Assembly: GCF_004364935.1 (NCBI RefSeq)
Contig: NZ_SOBT01000009.1
Location: forward strand, 902,398-966,397
From: Panacagrimonas perspica
GTDB lineage: Bacteria; Pseudomonadota; Gammaproteobacteria; Nevskiales; Nevskiaceae
Length of the DNA: 64,000 nt
Direction of reading: 5' to 3'
The notes under the pieces are model-generated. The model did not search any database. It was given only the letters and a program-made list of their open reading frames with translations, and had not been told where the DNA came from. The position numbers were made by a program, and so were the translations under genes. How positions within the stretch are numbered: position 1 is the first letter of the stretch; the number at the start of each line of letters is the position of its first letter. Shown here in pieces: positions 17,887-26,545 of the stretch.

Positions 17887-18463
17887 CCTCCAGCGAAGAT
17901 GGCAGCGCCGTCAGCCGCTGGTTCGGACCTCACTTCCAGACCTTGCAACCGCTGCTGCGTGACCTTCATCTTCACGGCGGCAGACTGCAGGGCGTCGTGC
18001 GGATTCGGGTGGGACGCGGCATCGCGGGATGGCTGTGCCGGCGACTTGCACGATCGATCGGCGTGCCGGTCGATCGCGAACAGCGCGGTTTCGAGGTGCG
18101 GATACATCATTCCGATCGCGCCTTGCACTGGGATCGTCGCTTCGAGGCGGCAGGCGAGATGAAATCCACGTTCGTCCCGGTCGGCACCTGGCCCACCGGA
18201 TAGTGGTTCGAGAACACCCGCGCGCTGTAGCTGCGGCTGTCGGTCGACACCGCGGGCGGCGGCGGGGAGTGGAAGCCGATGCGGGCGTATCTGCACGGCA
18301 TCCGGCTGCCGCTGGGCTTGTTGCCACGATCGCGCGCGCCGGCAAACGCGTCGAGGGCGGACGCTACGTGTTCGAAGTGGAGTTCGCGGTTCCGCTGCTC
18401 GGGCGCGTGCCGAGCTACGGCGGCGATCTGCAGGCCTCGCCGGAACCATCCGCGCAGGACTGA
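17883..18463 (+). pseudogene. DUF4166-like gene with two in-frame TAG codons and a frameshift
   Basis: Reading from the GTG at 17883, which overlaps the previous stop, gives SRWFGPHFQTLQPLLRDLH, then RLQGVVRIRVGRGIAGWLCR and MKSTFVPVGTWPTG. These match the pattern of DUF4166 proteins. The frame then meets TAG at 18201-18203 and TAG at 18228-18230, with WFENTRAL between and LRLSVDTA after. Homologous reading continues through LHGIRLPLGLLP, and at about 18320 one base must be skipped to enter the frame TIARAGKRVEGG...FAVPLLGRVPSYGG, ending at TGA 18461-18463. The whole length of the domain is therefore present but interrupted three times. Sequencing error could explain a single lesion, less easily all three. 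Family assignment is from memory of the domain pattern. Confidence 0.75.
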
Positions 18464-18618
18464 GGGCGCGCAAACTTTTTGCTTGTTGGGGGCGCCAGGG
18501 GCGATGCTTTGCCCGCATGGCGCCGACGGCGCATCGAGTGTTCGCGACGTGCACGAATCCCGATCGTCGTTGTTGCTGCAGACTGATGTCCTGCCTACGG
18601 AGTCCTGTCCGATCACGC

Positions 18619-19374
18619 ATGCGCCTGATCACCATCCCGATGAGCCATTACTGCGAGAAGGCTCGCTGGGGCCTCGCGCACGCGGGGCTCGAATACCTCG
18701 AGCAGCCGCACCTGCAGGTCTTTCACTATCTCGCGGTGCGCCGGCACGCGCGCGGCGGCAAGGTCCCGGTGCTGGTCGCGGATACCGAGGTCATCGAGGA
18801 CTCCACGGCGATCCTGCAATTCCTCGATCACCATTACGTTCCGGAACGGCGCCGGCTCTACCCCGATGCGCAGCGCAACGAGATCGAAGAACTGGAAGAA
18901 CGCTTCGACACGATGCTCGGCGTCGAGACGCGGCGCTGGGTCTACTTCCGCTGGATCGACGAGCCCACGCGCGACGTGCTTCGCGTCGCGGCCCAGGGCA
19001 CGCCCTGGTGGGAGCGTCTGCTCGCGCCGCTGCTGTTTCCGTTGATGCGCCGCTTCCTTGCCATGCGCCTGCGCGCCACGCGTCAGAACGTCGAGGCCGG
19101 CCTGCTGATCATCTCGACGATCTTCGACGAGGTGGGCGCCCTGCTCGCAGACGGCCGCCCCTACCTGATGGGTGCGGAGTTCACCGCGGCGGACCTGACG
19201 TTCGCCTGCATGGCCGCACCGGTCCTGCTGCCGCCCGAGTACGGCGTGCTGCTGCCGACGCTCGAAGAGGCGCCGATCGAGGCACGTATCGAAGTCGAGC
19301 GGTTCCGTCTGCATCCGGCGGGCCAGTTCGTGCTGCGCCTGTACCAGCAACGGCGAGCTGAAATGGGCATCTGA
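18619..19374 (+). CDS. Glutathione S-transferase-family protein
   Basis: A 251-residue protein with the thioredoxin-like N-terminal GST domain (RLITIPMSHYCEKARWGLAHAG) and a helical C-terminal domain (about 95-240, including MGAEFTAADLTFACMAAPVLLP). The SHYCEKAR segment is the active-site start of the N-terminal domain, and the following KVPVLV-x-DTEVIEDSTAIL contains the cis-Pro and the Glu-Asp-Ser that bind the glutathione gamma-glutamyl group. The start at 18619 was chosen because it begins the first beta strand; the frame extends upstream without GST resemblance. Substrate is unknown. Neighbours give no clear pathway. Confidence 0.88.
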   Translation: MRLITIPMSHYCEKARWGLAHAGLEYLEQPHLQVFHYLAVRRHARGGKVPVLVADTEVIEDSTAILQFLDHHYVPERRRLYPDAQRNEIEELEERFDTMLGVETRRWVYFRWIDEPTRDVLRVAAQGTPWWERLLAPLLFPLMRRFLAMRLRATRQNVEAGLLIISTIFDEVGALLADGRPYLMGAEFTAADLTFACMAAPVLLPPEYGVLLPTLEEAPIEARIEVERFRLHPAGQFVLRLYQQRRAEMGI

Positions 19375-19458
19375 TCCGATGCGAAACGCTGGTTCCCCGT
19401 TCGATCAGGGCCCCTGCTTCGTGCCATTCCTCAACCACAGTTGCGACGAGATCACAGC

Positions 19459-19830
19459 ATGAATCAGGCCCGTTCCGGCAATGCACTCGTCGGCGCTCTG
19501 CTGCTGGTGTCGGCGGCGATCGGGCTCGGTGCGATATCGCTGGGCGCCTGGGGCGCATGGATATCGGCCAATCGCTTTCCCGCCGACAGCACGAGTCTCG
19601 GAGTGGCCCAGGGCTTCGCGATCGTTGCGGTGCTGGTCGTGTCCGGCGGATTCTCCTGGACGATGTTCACGCTGCTGCGACCGCTGTTCGGCGGCAAGCC
19701 GGATCCGTCCAACAAACTGAACGGCCTGCTCGTGGTCATGGCGCCGGCCGTGACCGGCGTGGTGTCAGGCGTCTATCTGGGGATCGCCATCGTCGCGCTC
19801 AGGGTTCTGCACTGGGCCCTGATCGACTGA
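19459..19830 (+). CDS. Small integral membrane protein, unknown function
   Basis: A 123-residue protein with about three hydrophobic helices: residues 9-35 (NALVGALLLVSAAIGLG onward), 48-75 (GFAIVAVLVVSGGFSWTMF) and 90-120 (LLVVMAPAVTGVVSG onward). No signal peptide or catalytic motif is seen. I do not recognise the family. The ATG at 19459 is preferred to an upstream ATG at 19441 because MNQARSG gives a short N-terminus before helix 1. It stands alone between the GST gene and a convergent periplasmic-protein gene. Confidence 0.65.
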   Translation: MNQARSGNALVGALLLVSAAIGLGAISLGAWGAWISANRFPADSTSLGVAQGFAIVAVLVVSGGFSWTMFTLLRPLFGGKPDPSNKLNGLLVVMAPAVTGVVSGVYLGIAIVALRVLHWALID

Positions 19831-19902
19831 AGGTCTCGTCGCCGCGTCCGTAGCGGCGCCGAGCCGCCGCGTGCGATCGCGCCGGCTCGGCGAGGGAACC
19901 GG

Positions 19903-20421
19903 TTACGGCCCGAGGGTCGGTACCTGCACGCCGCCCAGGCCGCTGCTCATCGCGTTCCGCGCGGCTTCAGGCATGGCGTCCAGATCCTGGCGCCGGTAGG
20001 GCCGGCCCGCGCAGGTCGCGTCGTAGTCGGCCTTGACCACGTTGATCGCGCGGATGTCGCTCTTGAGTTTCTCGACATCGGCGTTGAACGCAACGAGCAA
20101 AGCCTGGTGGCTCTGCTGCGCCTGCTTCCACGCGAGGCTGGCCGCGAGGTCGTCGGGCTTGAGCGTATCGCGCTCCGCCTTGAGCGAGGCGCTGCGCGCA
20201 TTGTAGGTGTTGCGACGCACCTCGTATTCGGCGTTGGTCTGCAGCAGGCGCGCGGACTCCGATCGGAGCGTCTGCACCTGGTTTGCGCAGCGGGCCAGGG
20301 CCGGTGCGGTCAAGGCTGACGGGTTCTGCGCCGCCGGCGTCTGGGGCTGCTGCGCGCCTGCCACGCCTGTGGCCACAGCGAGCGCTACGAATACGCCTGC
20401 GCGCACGATCCGGAATTCCAT
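19903..20421 (-). CDS. Periplasmic coiled-coil protein, unknown function
   Basis: A 172-residue protein. Residues 1-23 form a signal peptide (FVALAVATGVAGA-QQ), a Gln/Pro/Ala-rich linker follows, and about 45-135 is predicted to be mostly helical with coiled-coil character (QVQTLRSESARLLQTNAEYEV, RSASLKAERDTL). A single Cys pair (RCANQ and ATCAG) could form a disulfide closing the helical hairpin. No family is recognised. It diverges from the OpgC-like gene with 185 bases between starts, enough for two promoters. Confidence 0.7.
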   Translation of the reverse strand: MEFRIVRAGVFVALAVATGVAGAQQPQTPAAQNPSALTAPALARCANQVQTLRSESARLLQTNAEYEVRRNTYNARSASLKAERDTLKPDDLAASLAWKQAQQSHQALLVAFNADVEKLKSDIRAINVVKADYDATCAGRPYRRQDLDAMPEAARNAMSSGLGGVQVPTLGP

Positions 20422-20606
20422 CTCACGTCCTCGCTGATCAATGCGCCGAACGGCGCGGCCGCCATTGTCCCGGGTTTGTGCGCGGGCCGCATCCCAAGAT
20501 TCAGGTCGGCTTCAGCGCGCGGGTCTATCCCGGTCCTACCCCTTCTCATCTCCAGTTGAACTCAGCGGCATGCATCGGGCGGGCCGCCCCCATTGTTCCA
20601 GTCGTC

Positions 20607-21830
20607 ATGAACACACCAGCAATCGATGCGGGCCGCAACGACGGGCTCGACGCGCTTCGGGGACTTTTCCTGGTCCTGATGACCCTCACCCACCTGCCGA
20701 CCGGCCTGAGCTCGGAGCTGGGTCAGCCGTTCGGGCAGCTATCGGCGGCGGAGGGGTTCGTGATGCTGTCCGCGTTCCTCGCAGGGCAGGTCTACCTGCG
20801 GCGCGGCATGCGCCAGGGCTTCGGTGCGATGCGCAAGGCGCTGTGGTCGCGCGCCGCCACGGTCTACCGCCACCATCTCGCGCTGTTCGGCTTCGGCATC
20901 ACGATGGTGCTGCTGATCGGCATCGTCAACGAACAGGCCGCCATCACCAACCTGTTCACGCAATACATGGCGAGTCCGATAAGGACCGCGGTCGCAGGCC
21001 TGTTGCTGATCTATCAGCCCGCGCTGTTCGACATTCTCCCGATGTACGTGATGTTCCTGCTGCTGACGCCCTGGGTTCTCGAGCACGCGCGCCGGCATGG
21101 ATGGAGCGTGCCGCTGGTGCTGAGCGTCGCCCTCTGGACCGCGGCGATGCTGGGTTTGCGCACCTCGTTCCACCAGGGCCTGATGGCGATCACGGGCCTG
21201 TCCCTGCCGATGGCGGCGACGGGTTCGTTCAACCCCTTCGCGTGGCAGCTCATCTGGGTCATCGGCCTGTGGCTGGGAACCGCGCGGCTGCAGGGCGTCG
21301 AATCGCCGTTGCGTGCGAGCCCGCGGGTGCTGGTGCTGCTCGCGGTGCTCGTCGCCACGTTCCTGGTGTGGCGTCATACGGGCGGGCAGACGCCGTTCGG
21401 CGTGGACGCCAGCGGGGCGCCGGTCGCCGCGAACCAGCTCATCGACAAGTGGGACCTCGGCCCGCTGCGACTCATCAACGTGTTTGCGTGGGCGGTGCTG
21501 ATCGCGGCCGCGGGCCCGGCCATCGTGCGGCGTGTGCCGCTGGGATTCCTGGCGCGGCTGGGGCGCAGCTCGCTGCCGGTTTTCAGCGCCCATCTGGTGT
21601 GCTGCCTGCTGGCGCTGGCCGTGTTCGGCGAACCGGGGGCCGCGGGCTCGTCGCTGGTCGATGTGGCGCTGATCCTGGGCAGCCTGCTCGTCATGCAGGC
21701 GACGGCGATCATTCACCAGTCGTCGAAGTACGCGACGGCACGTCCGCTTCCGCGTGCACCGCGGGATCTTGCCGACGCGATGGCGATCCCGCGATCCAGA
21801 ATGACGCCGATGCCGATCAGGTCGGAGTGA
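20607..21830 (+). CDS. OpgC-family membrane acyltransferase-like protein
   Basis: A 407-residue polytopic inner-membrane protein. The N-terminal RNDGLDALRGLFLVLMTLTHLP with the Arg-Gly-Leu-Phe-Leu helix and a conserved His is typical of OpgC, which succinylates osmoregulated periplasmic glucans and is related to acyltransferase-3 proteins. About ten hydrophobic helices follow. The segment IYQPALFDILPMYVMFLLLTP is a family landmark. No opgGH genes are in this window, so the acceptor is unknown. The start ATG 20607 is preceded by a weak ribosome site; the frame is open upstream but without resemblance to the family. Confidence 0.85.
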   Translation: MNTPAIDAGRNDGLDALRGLFLVLMTLTHLPTGLSSELGQPFGQLSAAEGFVMLSAFLAGQVYLRRGMRQGFGAMRKALWSRAATVYRHHLALFGFGITMVLLIGIVNEQAAITNLFTQYMASPIRTAVAGLLLIYQPALFDILPMYVMFLLLTPWVLEHARRHGWSVPLVLSVALWTAAMLGLRTSFHQGLMAITGLSLPMAATGSFNPFAWQLIWVIGLWLGTARLQGVESPLRASPRVLVLLAVLVATFLVWRHTGGQTPFGVDASGAPVAANQLIDKWDLGPLRLINVFAWAVLIAAAGPAIVRRVPLGFLARLGRSSLPVFSAHLVCCLLALAVFGEPGAAGSSLVDVALILGSLLVMQATAIIHQSSKYATARPLPRAPRDLADAMAIPRSRMTPMPIRSE

Positions 21831-22075
21831 TGTCGGCGTGCCGCCCTCGCGACGCCATCGGGCCGATGGCTCGGGCGTCGCGCGCACGAGGTTGAGCATG
21901 CCGCTGCTCGAAGCGACCGTTGCGCCGCGAGCAGAGGAAGGTCGCAGCAGGCGACGCAGGCCCGAAAACTGCTGCTCCTTTCCGACGTCGTGCGATCGAA
22001 TCCGCATGTCCGGCCGCAGTTCCCTATTCATGCGGGCCCGTCAGAATTAGCTCATCCGCTTGCTCACAGGTTTTG

Positions 22076-23467
22076 ATGAAATCCCTCCTTGCTCTCGGTC
22101 TGCTGTTCGTGGTCGGCATCGGCGGAGCTGCCGATGAAGCCGATCCGACGGCGCCCGCATCAGAGGCCAGCACGGTGTCACCGCAGAAGGTCGTGGCGCC
22201 GTCGCCCGGTCCGGTGCTGACGCCGGGCCCCGTCGTGACCCCGGCCGATCCCTGGGCCGAAGCGATGTCCGCGTTTGCCAATGCCGACAATGCCGATGCA
22301 CATGCGGGTGGCGTGGTCTTCGTCGGCAGTTCCTCGATCCGCCTGTGGGCCGATCTGGAGAAGCGCTACAGCTCGTATTCCGCGGTCAATCGTGGCTTCG
22401 GCGGTTCGACGCTGGCCGACTGCGTGAAGCACATGGATCGGCTGGTGCTGCCGCACAAGCCGCGGCTGGTGGTCATCTACGCGGGAGACAACGATCTTGC
22501 GGGTGGCCGCAGTTCCGATCAGGTGCTGCTCGACTTCGTGGAACTGACGAGCCGCATCCAGGAGCGGCTTCCGAAGACGCAGATCGTATTCGTCTCGATC
22601 AAGCCGAGCCCGGCGCGCATCGATCTTCTGAGCCGCATCCGCGACACCAACACGAAGATTCGCGACTACGTCACGACCAAGCCCTACCTGCGCTACATCG
22701 ATGTGTTCACGCCGATGCTCGATGCCCAGGGCAAGCCGCGCGGCGAACTGTTCGGCGGCGACTCGCTGCATCTCAACGCCGAGGGATACGCGCTGTGGCA
22801 CGCGCTGATCTCGCCAGTGCTGCCTACCGAGGAACAGCCGGCGATGGTCAAGGGCGCTGAGCCCAAGACGCCGCCGCCGGTGATGCAGAAGGCCGAGTCC
22901 CTGCCTGCCGGGAAGCTGGCCGTCGCCAAGCCCGCGCCCAAGCCGGTCGACGCTCCGATGGCGGAGCAGCGGACAGCGGCCGCGACGGTCGTCGATCCCA
23001 AGAGCGCCGTCCCGCCGTCGCAGGCCCCCGCGAGCAGCGATGCGAATGCGACGGCCAAGGCTGGAACCGCCGCCCCGGCGGGCGACACCGATGCGGGTGC
23101 GCCACCTGCGCCGTCGATTCCGGATTCATCCAAGAGCGCCGGCGCCGGCGCGCCATCGGTCGACGCTGCGCCTTCGAAACCGGAAACGCCGCCGATCGCG
23201 GCGGGCGAGGGCAATGCGAGTCCGCCTCCCGTCCAGGATCCGCCATTCGCTGCGGCCGTGCAGACGCCCGCCCTGCCGTCCGAGGCCTCGTCGTCCGAGA
23301 TCGCCCGGCTGCCACCGGCACCGCGTACGGTTCGAGCCAACGTGCAGCCGGCGCATAACGTGTCGGTGGCGTCGCCGCCGCCGGCGGGTGACGGCGCCGG
23401 AAGCGCGAACGAATCCCGAGACGCGCCGCAAGGCGGGACACCGCAAGCCGAGCCCGCGACGCCGTAG
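22076..23467 (+). CDS. Secreted SGNH/GDSL-type hydrolase with a long low-complexity tail
   Basis: A 463-residue protein: signal peptide (1-19), Pro-rich linker, catalytic domain at about 60-255, and an Ala/Pro/Ser-rich tail of about 200 residues. SGNH blocks are visible: FVGSSSIRLW with the nucleophile around Ser86, the Gly in NRGFGGS, Asn in YAGDNDLAGG, and GGDSLHLNAEGY with Asp229 and His232. It would cleave ester or acetyl groups in the periplasm or outside the cell. The tail lacks repeats of fixed length and may be an extended envelope-spanning linker. It converges with the HPP gene, 15 bases away. Confidence 0.88.
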   Translation: MKSLLALGLLFVVGIGGAADEADPTAPASEASTVSPQKVVAPSPGPVLTPGPVVTPADPWAEAMSAFANADNADAHAGGVVFVGSSSIRLWADLEKRYSSYSAVNRGFGGSTLADCVKHMDRLVLPHKPRLVVIYAGDNDLAGGRSSDQVLLDFVELTSRIQERLPKTQIVFVSIKPSPARIDLLSRIRDTNTKIRDYVTTKPYLRYIDVFTPMLDAQGKPRGELFGGDSLHLNAEGYALWHALISPVLPTEEQPAMVKGAEPKTPPPVMQKAESLPAGKLAVAKPAPKPVDAPMAEQRTAAATVVDPKSAVPPSQAPASSDANATAKAGTAAPAGDTDAGAPPAPSIPDSSKSAGAGAPSVDAAPSKPETPPIAAGEGNASPPPVQDPPFAAAVQTPALPSEASSSEIARLPPAPRTVRANVQPAHNVSVASPPPAGDGAGSANESRDAPQGGTPQAEPATP

Positions 23468-23482
23468 CCGAGCGGACGGACC

Positions 23483-24016
23483 TCAGTCCGTCCAGGCGCC
23501 CCAGGTGACCGTGGGCGGTGAGGGGGCGAGCCACTCGCGCGGATACTTCTGCATGCCCTTGAATACGCGGCTCCACACGATGGCCACCACCGCCAGGCAC
23601 AGCACGCCCGCCAGCACCGGCTGCCAGAGCGCGGAAAATCCTGCGTGGCTCTGGATCATGATCAGCGGATTGGCGCCGGCCGGCGGATGCACTGTGCGGG
23701 TCAGCAGCATGAAACCGATCGCGATCACCTCGGCCGCCGCATAGACCCAGAGCGCGTCGCCAAACGCCTGATAGAACGCGATTCCGACCAGCGCGCCGCC
23801 GAGATGTCCGCCGAGCAGGGCGCGCGGTTGCACGGCATCCGCGCGCGTCAGCCCGAACAGGAACAGCGTGGTGCCGCCCAGCGACGCGAGCAGAAACGGC
23901 GAATGCGGGGGTGCCACGACGAAGAGCATCAGCGACATCCCTGCCGCTGAACCCAGCAGGCACCAGAGCACTCGGAGCGTGACGGCCGTGCGCGTCGGCG
24001 CACCGGCACGCGTCAC
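23483..24016 (-). CDS. HPP-family integral membrane protein
   Basis: A 177-residue membrane protein with about four or five helices. The segment RTVHPPAGANPLIMI carries the His-Pro-Pro motif that names the family, and PHSPFLLASLGGTTLFLFGL precedes it. Members have been linked to nitrite transport in chloroplasts and cyanobacteria; the bacterial role is generally unknown. The GTG at 24016 overlaps the stop of the TonB-dependent receptor gene (GTGA), so the two are probably co-translated and the HPP protein may move the same or a related solute across the inner membrane (inference). Confidence 0.85.
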   Translation of the reverse strand: MTRAGAPTRTAVTLRVLWCLLGSAAGMSLMLFVVAPPHSPFLLASLGGTTLFLFGLTRADAVQPRALLGGHLGGALVGIAFYQAFGDALWVYAAAEVIAIGFMLLTRTVHPPAGANPLIMIQSHAGFSALWQPVLAGVLCLAVVAIVWSRVFKGMQKYPREWLAPSPPTVTWGAWTD

Positions 24017-26400
24017 GGTTCTTCCCCGAACGACCACGACAGCAGCAGCGACGCGTAGCGGCCGTAGTCGGTGCGCGTGGCGACGAAGTTGCCGGGCGCC
24101 AGCGGCTGACTGATCGCCTGATCGGATATGCGCTCGTCGGTGAGGTTGTGGCCCACCAGCATCAGCGACCACGGCGAGTCGTAGCCCTGCAGGATCACGC
24201 GCAGGTCCAGTACGGTCGTCGCGGACTGCCGTTTGCGCGGATCGTCGTCGAGATCGAGGTAACGCTTGTCGCGAAAACTGGCGCTGACCGCGAACGTGGT
24301 CAGGAACGCGTCGGTCAGCGGCAGGCTCATCGAGGGCACGAGATTGGCGGTCCAGCGCGGAGCGAAGGCGAGCGGACGTCCGCCGAGATCCTGCGTCTGC
24401 TCACCGGAGTCGGCGCGGGCCGGTGCATCCGGATAGCTGAGGTAGCGCGCCTGCGCGTAGCCCACCGAGGCCTGCAACGTGGCGCCGCGCAGCGGCATCC
24501 AGAACGCCTCGGCTTCGAAGCCGCGCGAACGTGCGCGAGCTGCGTTGAGAATCACGAAGCCGCCGTTGCGGAACGTCGACACCTGCAGGTCGTCGAAGAC
24601 CGTCGAGAACAAGGCCAGCGATGCGCGCAGCGGCGTGCCGAACAGCTCGCCGCGGAATTTCGCGCCGGCTTCGATGCCTTCGGCCAGCTCGGCGTCGTAC
24701 TCCAGATTGCGCGGTGTCAGCGGCAGCGCGTTGAAGCCGCCGCTCTTGTAGCCCTGCGCCCACGTCAGGTAGGCATTGAGATCCTTCGACGGAATCCATT
24801 TGAATCCGACTTTCGGCGACAGGTCGTGCTCGATGCGCGACAGCCGCGTGTCGTGGTTCTCCTGGTCCGCGATCAACGGAACCAGCACGCCTTCGGCGAG
24901 GCTGGAGGCGCGGCCATCCTTGCGCTCCACGCCCCAGCGCAGGCCACCGATCAGCGCCCAGTCCGGCAGGAAGCGATGCTCGAACTGACCGAAGTAGGCG
25001 TAGGCCTGCGCGTCCTGGTCGAGCTTCACGTTGGCGGATTGCGACTGGCCGAGGATCGGGCTGGTGATCGGATCGAGCAGGCCCAGCACCGTCGACAACG
25101 GCGCGCCGAGCGATCCGGCGAGTCCGCCGATCGTGCCCGGCGGCAGGCCCTGGCCCATTGCGCCGGCATTCGCGGCCGTGATGTAGGAGAACGCGGCGCC
25201 AAGATCCTCGACGGCGAAGATGTCCGAGGTGTCGAAGCGCGAGTCGAAGAAATACAGGCCGGTGACGAAGGTCACGCCGTAGCCCCAGCCGAGCAGGTCG
25301 GGTGCGTGCGCGGCAAGTCGCAGCTCCTGCGTGATCTGCCGGTACACCGAGGGCTTGGCGAGGGTGTCGCTGAGAAAGGGCGCGGCGGTGAAGTCGGCGT
25401 CGAAGTCGCGATGCGGCGTCCTGGCCTGCGCCCAGCCGGTGATCGACACGATCGTGGGGTCGATCAGTTGCAGGAAGCTCGGCGCCTGGTATTCCAGCGT
25501 CGTGCTCAGGCTGCCCAGGTTCGCCTGCTCGCGGCTCGGGTAGTTCGCGGAGTTGTGATCGTCGAGCCGCGTCTCGGTGCGCGGGTCGTAGGTGCGCGCC
25601 ATCGCCAGCATCTCGGGCGTGGCCTGCGTGAACTGGAAGATGTTGAAGTGCGCGTCCTGGCGCGAGTAGAACGCGCCGATGTCGACGGTCAGATCATCCG
25701 AGGGCAGGAAACGCAGGCGTGCACGTGTCGTCGCCTGGCGGGTGTTGTCCTCGTTGCGATCCAGGAAGGTGTTGTCGAGCCGCGCGCCGTCGCCGAATTC
25801 GTAGTTGCCCGAGAGCCTGAGCGCGGCGGATTCGCCGAGCGGCTGGTTCAGCATCGGCCGCACCGACACCGTGCCGAAACTCGAGGCGAGCACGTCGGCA
25901 CCGGCGGAGAATTCCCGATGCGGCGCGTTCGTCGTGACATTGAACAGGCCGGCGGTCGCGTTCTTGCCGAACAACGTGCCCTGCGGTCCGCGCAGCACTT
26001 CGACGTGATCGATGTCGTGGAACAGGCCGATCAGGAAGTTCGAGCGGCCGTACGACACGCCGTCCACGACAGTGCCCACGCTCGGATCGAACGCGGTGTT
26101 GGTGTCGGGCGTCGTCAGGCCGCGGATGCCGAACGTGCCCGCGCTGCCGGACAGCGAGATCGCGACGTTGGCCGTGTAGTCCTGCAGATCGGTGAACGAG
26201 GTCGAGCCCGATTCGCGGAAGGTCTCGCCGCTGACCAGGCTGAGCGAGGCCGGCACCTGCTCCTGCGTCTGCGAGATCTTCTGCGCGGTCACGACGATGA
26301 CCGGCAGCTCCTCGTCCGGAACGTCGGCTGTGTCCTGTGCGAACAGCGACGAGGGTGCGAGGCCCGTGCCGAGCAGCGCGGCGCATGCGATCGCGCACAA
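24013..26400 (-). CDS. TonB-dependent outer-membrane receptor
   Basis: A 795-residue outer-membrane transporter. After a hydrophobic signal (ACAALLGTGLAPSSLFA) comes LPVIVVTAQK, a TonB-box-like start, then the plug domain (about 50-165) with GIRGLTTPDTNTAFDPSV and VEVLRGPQGTLFGKNATAG. The 22-strand barrel fills the rest and ends LLSWSFGEEP. It resembles the broad receptor group of oligotrophic gammaproteobacteria and sphingomonads for organic substrates rather than a clear siderophore receptor. The start is uncertain: TTG at 26400 has a short n-region, and a CTG at 26433 would add 11 residues and a better signal peptide. It is coupled to the HPP gene and 145 bases downstream of a LysR gene. 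Confidence 0.92.
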   Translation of the reverse strand: MCAIACAALLGTGLAPSSLFAQDTADVPDEELPVIVVTAQKISQTQEQVPASLSLVSGETFRESGSTSFTDLQDYTANVAISLSGSAGTFGIRGLTTPDTNTAFDPSVGTVVDGVSYGRSNFLIGLFHDIDHVEVLRGPQGTLFGKNATAGLFNVTTNAPHREFSAGADVLASSFGTVSVRPMLNQPLGESAALRLSGNYEFGDGARLDNTFLDRNEDNTRQATTRARLRFLPSDDLTVDIGAFYSRQDAHFNIFQFTQATPEMLAMARTYDPRTETRLDDHNSANYPSREQANLGSLSTTLEYQAPSFLQLIDPTIVSITGWAQARTPHRDFDADFTAAPFLSDTLAKPSVYRQITQELRLAAHAPDLLGWGYGVTFVTGLYFFDSRFDTSDIFAVEDLGAAFSYITAANAGAMGQGLPPGTIGGLAGSLGAPLSTVLGLLDPITSPILGQSQSANVKLDQDAQAYAYFGQFEHRFLPDWALIGGLRWGVERKDGRASSLAEGVLVPLIADQENHDTRLSRIEHDLSPKVGFKWIPSKDLNAYLTWAQGYKSGGFNALPLTPRNLEYDAELAEGIEAGAKFRGELFGTPLRASLALFSTVFDDLQVSTFRNGGFVILNAARARSRGFEAEAFWMPLRGATLQASVGYAQARYLSYPDAPARADSGEQTQDLGGRPLAFAPRWTANLVPSMSLPLTDAFLTTFAVSASFRDKRYLDLDDDPRKRQSATTVLDLRVILQGYDSPWSLMLVGHNLTDERISDQAISQPLAPGNFVATRTDYGRYASLLLSWSFGEEP

Positions 26401-26545
26401 CCGATCCGTGTTGATCGTCTTGATGCTGTCCAGGGAATGCCCCGCTTGCCGTGCGCGATGGGACGGGCCCTCGCGATCGGCTTTGATCGTTGTGGGACGC
26501 AGTATCCGGGCTTCGGCTCCGCTCGGACAGTGCCGTTGTTCGGGA

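Noticed and set aside
18201-18230. Stop-codon readthrough or recoding (amber suppression) in the DUF4166-like gene
   Set aside because: A frameshift further on also breaks the gene, and no suppressor tRNA or recoding signal is seen, so decay is simpler.
17766-18635. A 289-codon minus-strand ORF over the DUF4166-like region
   Set aside because: Its product is Arg-rich with no recognisable features, whereas the plus strand reads as a broken conserved domain.
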